A stretch of DNA of 8,389 nt from Anaerolineaceae bacterium (GTDB lineage: Bacteria > Chloroflexota > Anaerolineae > Anaerolineales > Anaerolineaceae). The stretch spans positions 1 to 8,389 of the forward strand of contig DAIEPS010000074.1 of the NCBI GenBank assembly GCA_027348305.1, in the 5' to 3' direction. How positions within the stretch are numbered: the stretch's first letter is position 1; each line of letters begins with the position of its first letter. The notes below the pieces were generated by a model. That model had not been told where the DNA came from, did not search any database, and saw only the letters and a program-made list of their open reading frames with translations. The position numbers and the translations under genes were made by a program. Positions 7,298 to 8,389 of this stretch are shown here, piece after piece.

Positions 7298-7945
7298 TTA
7301 AAAGGTTATTTCACGAGCTTTACCCCTTAAGAATAGGGTCAGTACGAGCCCTGCCGCAAATCCGCCGATATGTGCCATGTAGGCCACCCCGCCTGAAGTG
7401 GTGGCATTAGAAAGGGTTCCCAATCCGCTGACCAGTTGGATGACGATCCATACGCCGATCACCAGCAGTGCGGGCAGGTTCACGATCCAGGCAGCCAGTA
7501 AAACGCGTACTTTTCTGCCGGGGAAGAGGACCAGGTAGGCAGCCAGCACACCGGCAATTGCCCCTGATGCGCCCAGTGTTGGGTTTTCACTAGACATCGA
7601 GACCGCGTATTGGGCTAAACCCGCCGCCAGTCCGCACAAAATATAGAAAACCAAAAACTTGAAATGGCCAAAACGGTCTTCCACATTATCGCCAAAGATC
7701 AAAAGATATAGCATATTTCCGCCCAGGTGCAGCCAGCCGGCATGTAAAAACATGGATGTAAATAAAGTGATGAATCCTGCAGTTGGGTTGGATATCATGC
7801 GGGCAGGCACAAAAGACCAGGAATTAATAAATGCATTTTCTCCTGCCAATTCCAGCAGGAACACAAAAACGTTAAGTGCGATCAGTGCGTAAGTCACGAT
7901 CGGAAAAAGTCTGCGTTGTGAATTGTCATCACCGATAGGCAGCAT
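7298..7945 (-). CDS. Rhomboid-family intramembrane serine protease
   Basis: Rhomboids cut transmembrane helices of other proteins within the bilayer using a Ser-His dyad. This 215-residue protein is the minimal six-helix core without the N-terminal cytoplasmic domain of E. coli GlpG. Helices fall at about 13-34, 57-86, 96-117, 126-142, 148-170 and 189-207. The nucleophile is S127 in GASGA and the base H192 in AHIGGFAAG. H73 and N77 in HLGGN have the spacing of GlpG H150 and N154, which stabilise the oxyanion. The FGDNVEDRFG stretch after this motif is also typical. All residues needed for activity are present, so it should be an active protease; its substrates are unknown. ATG 7945 follows AAGGAG with a 6-base spacer. 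It is the first gene of a unit with the TfoX-like gene and has its own promoter at 7996-8023. Confidence 0.95.
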   Translation of the reverse strand: MLPIGDDNSQRRLFPIVTYALIALNVFVFLLELAGENAFINSWSFVPARMISNPTAGFITLFTSMFLHAGWLHLGGNMLYLLIFGDNVEDRFGHFKFLVFYILCGLAAGLAQYAVSMSSENPTLGASGAIAGVLAAYLVLFPGRKVRVLLAAWIVNLPALLVIGVWIVIQLVSGLGTLSNATTSGGVAYMAHIGGFAAGLVLTLFLRGKAREITF

Positions 7946-7995
7946 GGGTTACTCCTTAAAAATCGTCCATTTCATTTTTATCAAGTATATGTGGT

Positions 7996-8023
7996 TTTAT
8001 ATTGGACTGCAATTGGATGTCAA
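7996..8023 (-). promoter_or_regulatory. Promoter of the rhomboid-tfoX unit
   Basis: On the minus strand a perfect -35 TTGACA (8018-8023) is followed after 16 bases by TATAAA (7996-8001), a 5/6 match at -10. The predicted start is near 7989, leaving a leader of about 44 bases. The spacer and its edges contain a 6-base direct repeat, ATTGGA on the plus strand (8001-8006 and 8012-8017), with an 11-bp period. The -35 box lies 12 bases downstream of the terminator of the preceding small gene, so this unit is transcriptionally separate. Confidence 0.7.
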
Positions 8024-8035
8024 AAAACAGATAAC

Positions 8036-8062
8036 AAAAAGCCTGACGAGATCGTCAGGCTT
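8036..8062 (-). terminator. Rho-independent terminator of the small membrane protein gene
   Basis: A perfect 10-bp stem (8039-8048 with 8053-8062) closes over the 4-base loop AGAT. Read on the minus strand it runs into TTTTTGTT, the expected U tract. On the plus strand the following bases have no T run, so it serves leftward transcription. It ends the 53-codon gene 24 bases upstream (stop at 8087-8089) and separates it from the rhomboid promoter. Confidence 0.88.
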
Positions 8063-8086
8063 CTATGTCTCAGATCAAATACGGCC

Positions 8087-8248
8087 CTATTTCACATCCT
8101 TGGATGTGACATCGATCACGTTATCAGGGTCGATCTGCTGGCGGGGTTGAGGTGATTTCTTGCGAAAGATCAGCGCTCCCACCACCGCGAGAACAAGGAT
8201 GATGAACACAGCTACAACAACGAACACGATCAATAGTAAACTCAACAT
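8087..8248 (-). CDS. Small single-pass membrane protein (53 residues), function unknown
   Basis: An open frame from ATG 8248 to TAG 8087 encodes 53 residues. Residues 2-28 are almost wholly Leu, Val, Ile, Phe and Ala, one long membrane helix. It is followed by FRKK (28-31) and a polar tail of about 22 residues ending in VIDVTSKDVK. The positive charges after the helix suggest N-terminus out and tail in the cytoplasm. There is no lipobox or clear signal-peptidase site, so it is probably an anchored protein and not secreted. Coding status rests on three signs: AGGAG placed 6 bases before the ATG, hydrophobic-then-basic protein logic, and a clean terminator 24 bases past the stop. A second ATG closer to the Shine-Dalgarno is out of frame and meets a stop after two codons. 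I do not recognise the family. The opposite-strand frame over 7923-8150 has no such support. Confidence 0.72.
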   Translation of the reverse strand: MLSLLLIVFVVVAVFIILVLAVVGALIFRKKSPQPRQQIDPDNVIDVTSKDVK

Positions 8249-8260
8249 TCCATACTCCTG

Positions 8261-8289
8261 GTAAATAAGTTTGTTCCGTAATTATTTAC
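8261..8289. repeat. Inverted repeat GTAAATAA / TTATTTAC upstream of the small membrane gene
   Basis: The perfect 8-base arms (8261-8268 and 8282-8289) are separated by 13 bases, so the arm centres are 21 bp apart, two helical turns. The repeat ends 2 bases upstream of the AGGAG (8254-8258) of the 53-codon gene. It could bind a dimeric regulator or form a weak AU-rich hairpin in the leader. The arms are AT-rich, so chance is a real alternative. The rest of 8290-8389 holds no gene that I can support; I did not find a convincing promoter there. Confidence 0.4.
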
Positions 8290-8389
8290 GTTGATTGTTT
8301 TCCTGGGTTGCAATGATTCAACCTAGATAAAATCAGATCAGAACGAGTGGGGTAGCGGTATATGCACCCCCGAGTAAACGACGAGTCTA

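Noticed and set aside
7923..8150. Rightward 75-codon frame upstream of the rhomboid gene
   Set aside because: It runs through the rhomboid promoter, the terminator stem and the opposite strand of the 53-residue gene. The leftward signals explain this region better.
8306..8323. GGTTG/CAACC inverted repeat as a terminator
   Set aside because: The stem is only 5 bp with an 8-base loop and no T tract follows on either strand.
8341..8389. Possible tRNA end or similar RNA gene at the right edge
   Set aside because: The GGGGT/ACCCC pairing is too short, no T-arm or anticodon-arm pattern is present, and the sequence is cut by the window edge.

Overview
The window reads as an ordinary stretch of bacterial chromosome with moderate GC and dense coding. 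The protein wording (RNase HII, GlgC, an ALG5-like glycosyltransferase, a SERCA-like Ca2+ pump) reminds me of Chloroflexota, perhaps Anaerolineae. That placement comes from memory of family style, not from a search. I see no insertion sequence, phage gene, CRISPR array, rRNA or tRNA.

Layout: two genes run rightward at the left edge. They are the 3' end of a polyprenyl-phosphate glycosyltransferase gene (1-526) and, overlapping it by 17 bp, rnhB for ribonuclease HII (510-1166). A perfect 16-bp stem flanked by A and T tracts (1168-1202) forms a bidirectional terminator at the convergent junction. All remaining genes run leftward. Read in transcription order from the right edge they are: a 53-codon single-pass membrane protein with its own ribosome binding site and terminator; a rhomboid protease followed after 17 bp by a small TfoX/Sxy N-domain protein; a DHA1-type MFS exporter; and glgC (ADP-glucose pyrophosphorylase) followed after 30 bp by a P2A-type Ca2+-ATPase.

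Each of the three larger leftward units has a good sigma70-like promoter: rhomboid-tfoX 7996-8023, MFS 6872-6900, glgC-ATPase 5414-5442. All three carry repeat structure in or beside the core promoter. There are 11-bp-period direct repeats at glgC and rhomboid and a perfect 13-bp dyad over the MFS -10 box. A further inverted repeat with 21 bp between arm centres lies next to the small membrane gene.

Functionally the genes cover cell-envelope glycan precursor synthesis, removal of RNA from DNA, glycogen synthesis, calcium efflux, drug or metabolite efflux and intramembrane proteolysis. They do not form one recognisable pathway, and I do not see convincing evidence for a new multi-gene system. 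The points most worth following are the promoter-embedded repeats, the small membrane gene, the rhomboid-TfoX pairing, the full set of SERCA-type Ca2+ ligands in the pump, and the unusual 44-residue outer loop in the MFS protein.
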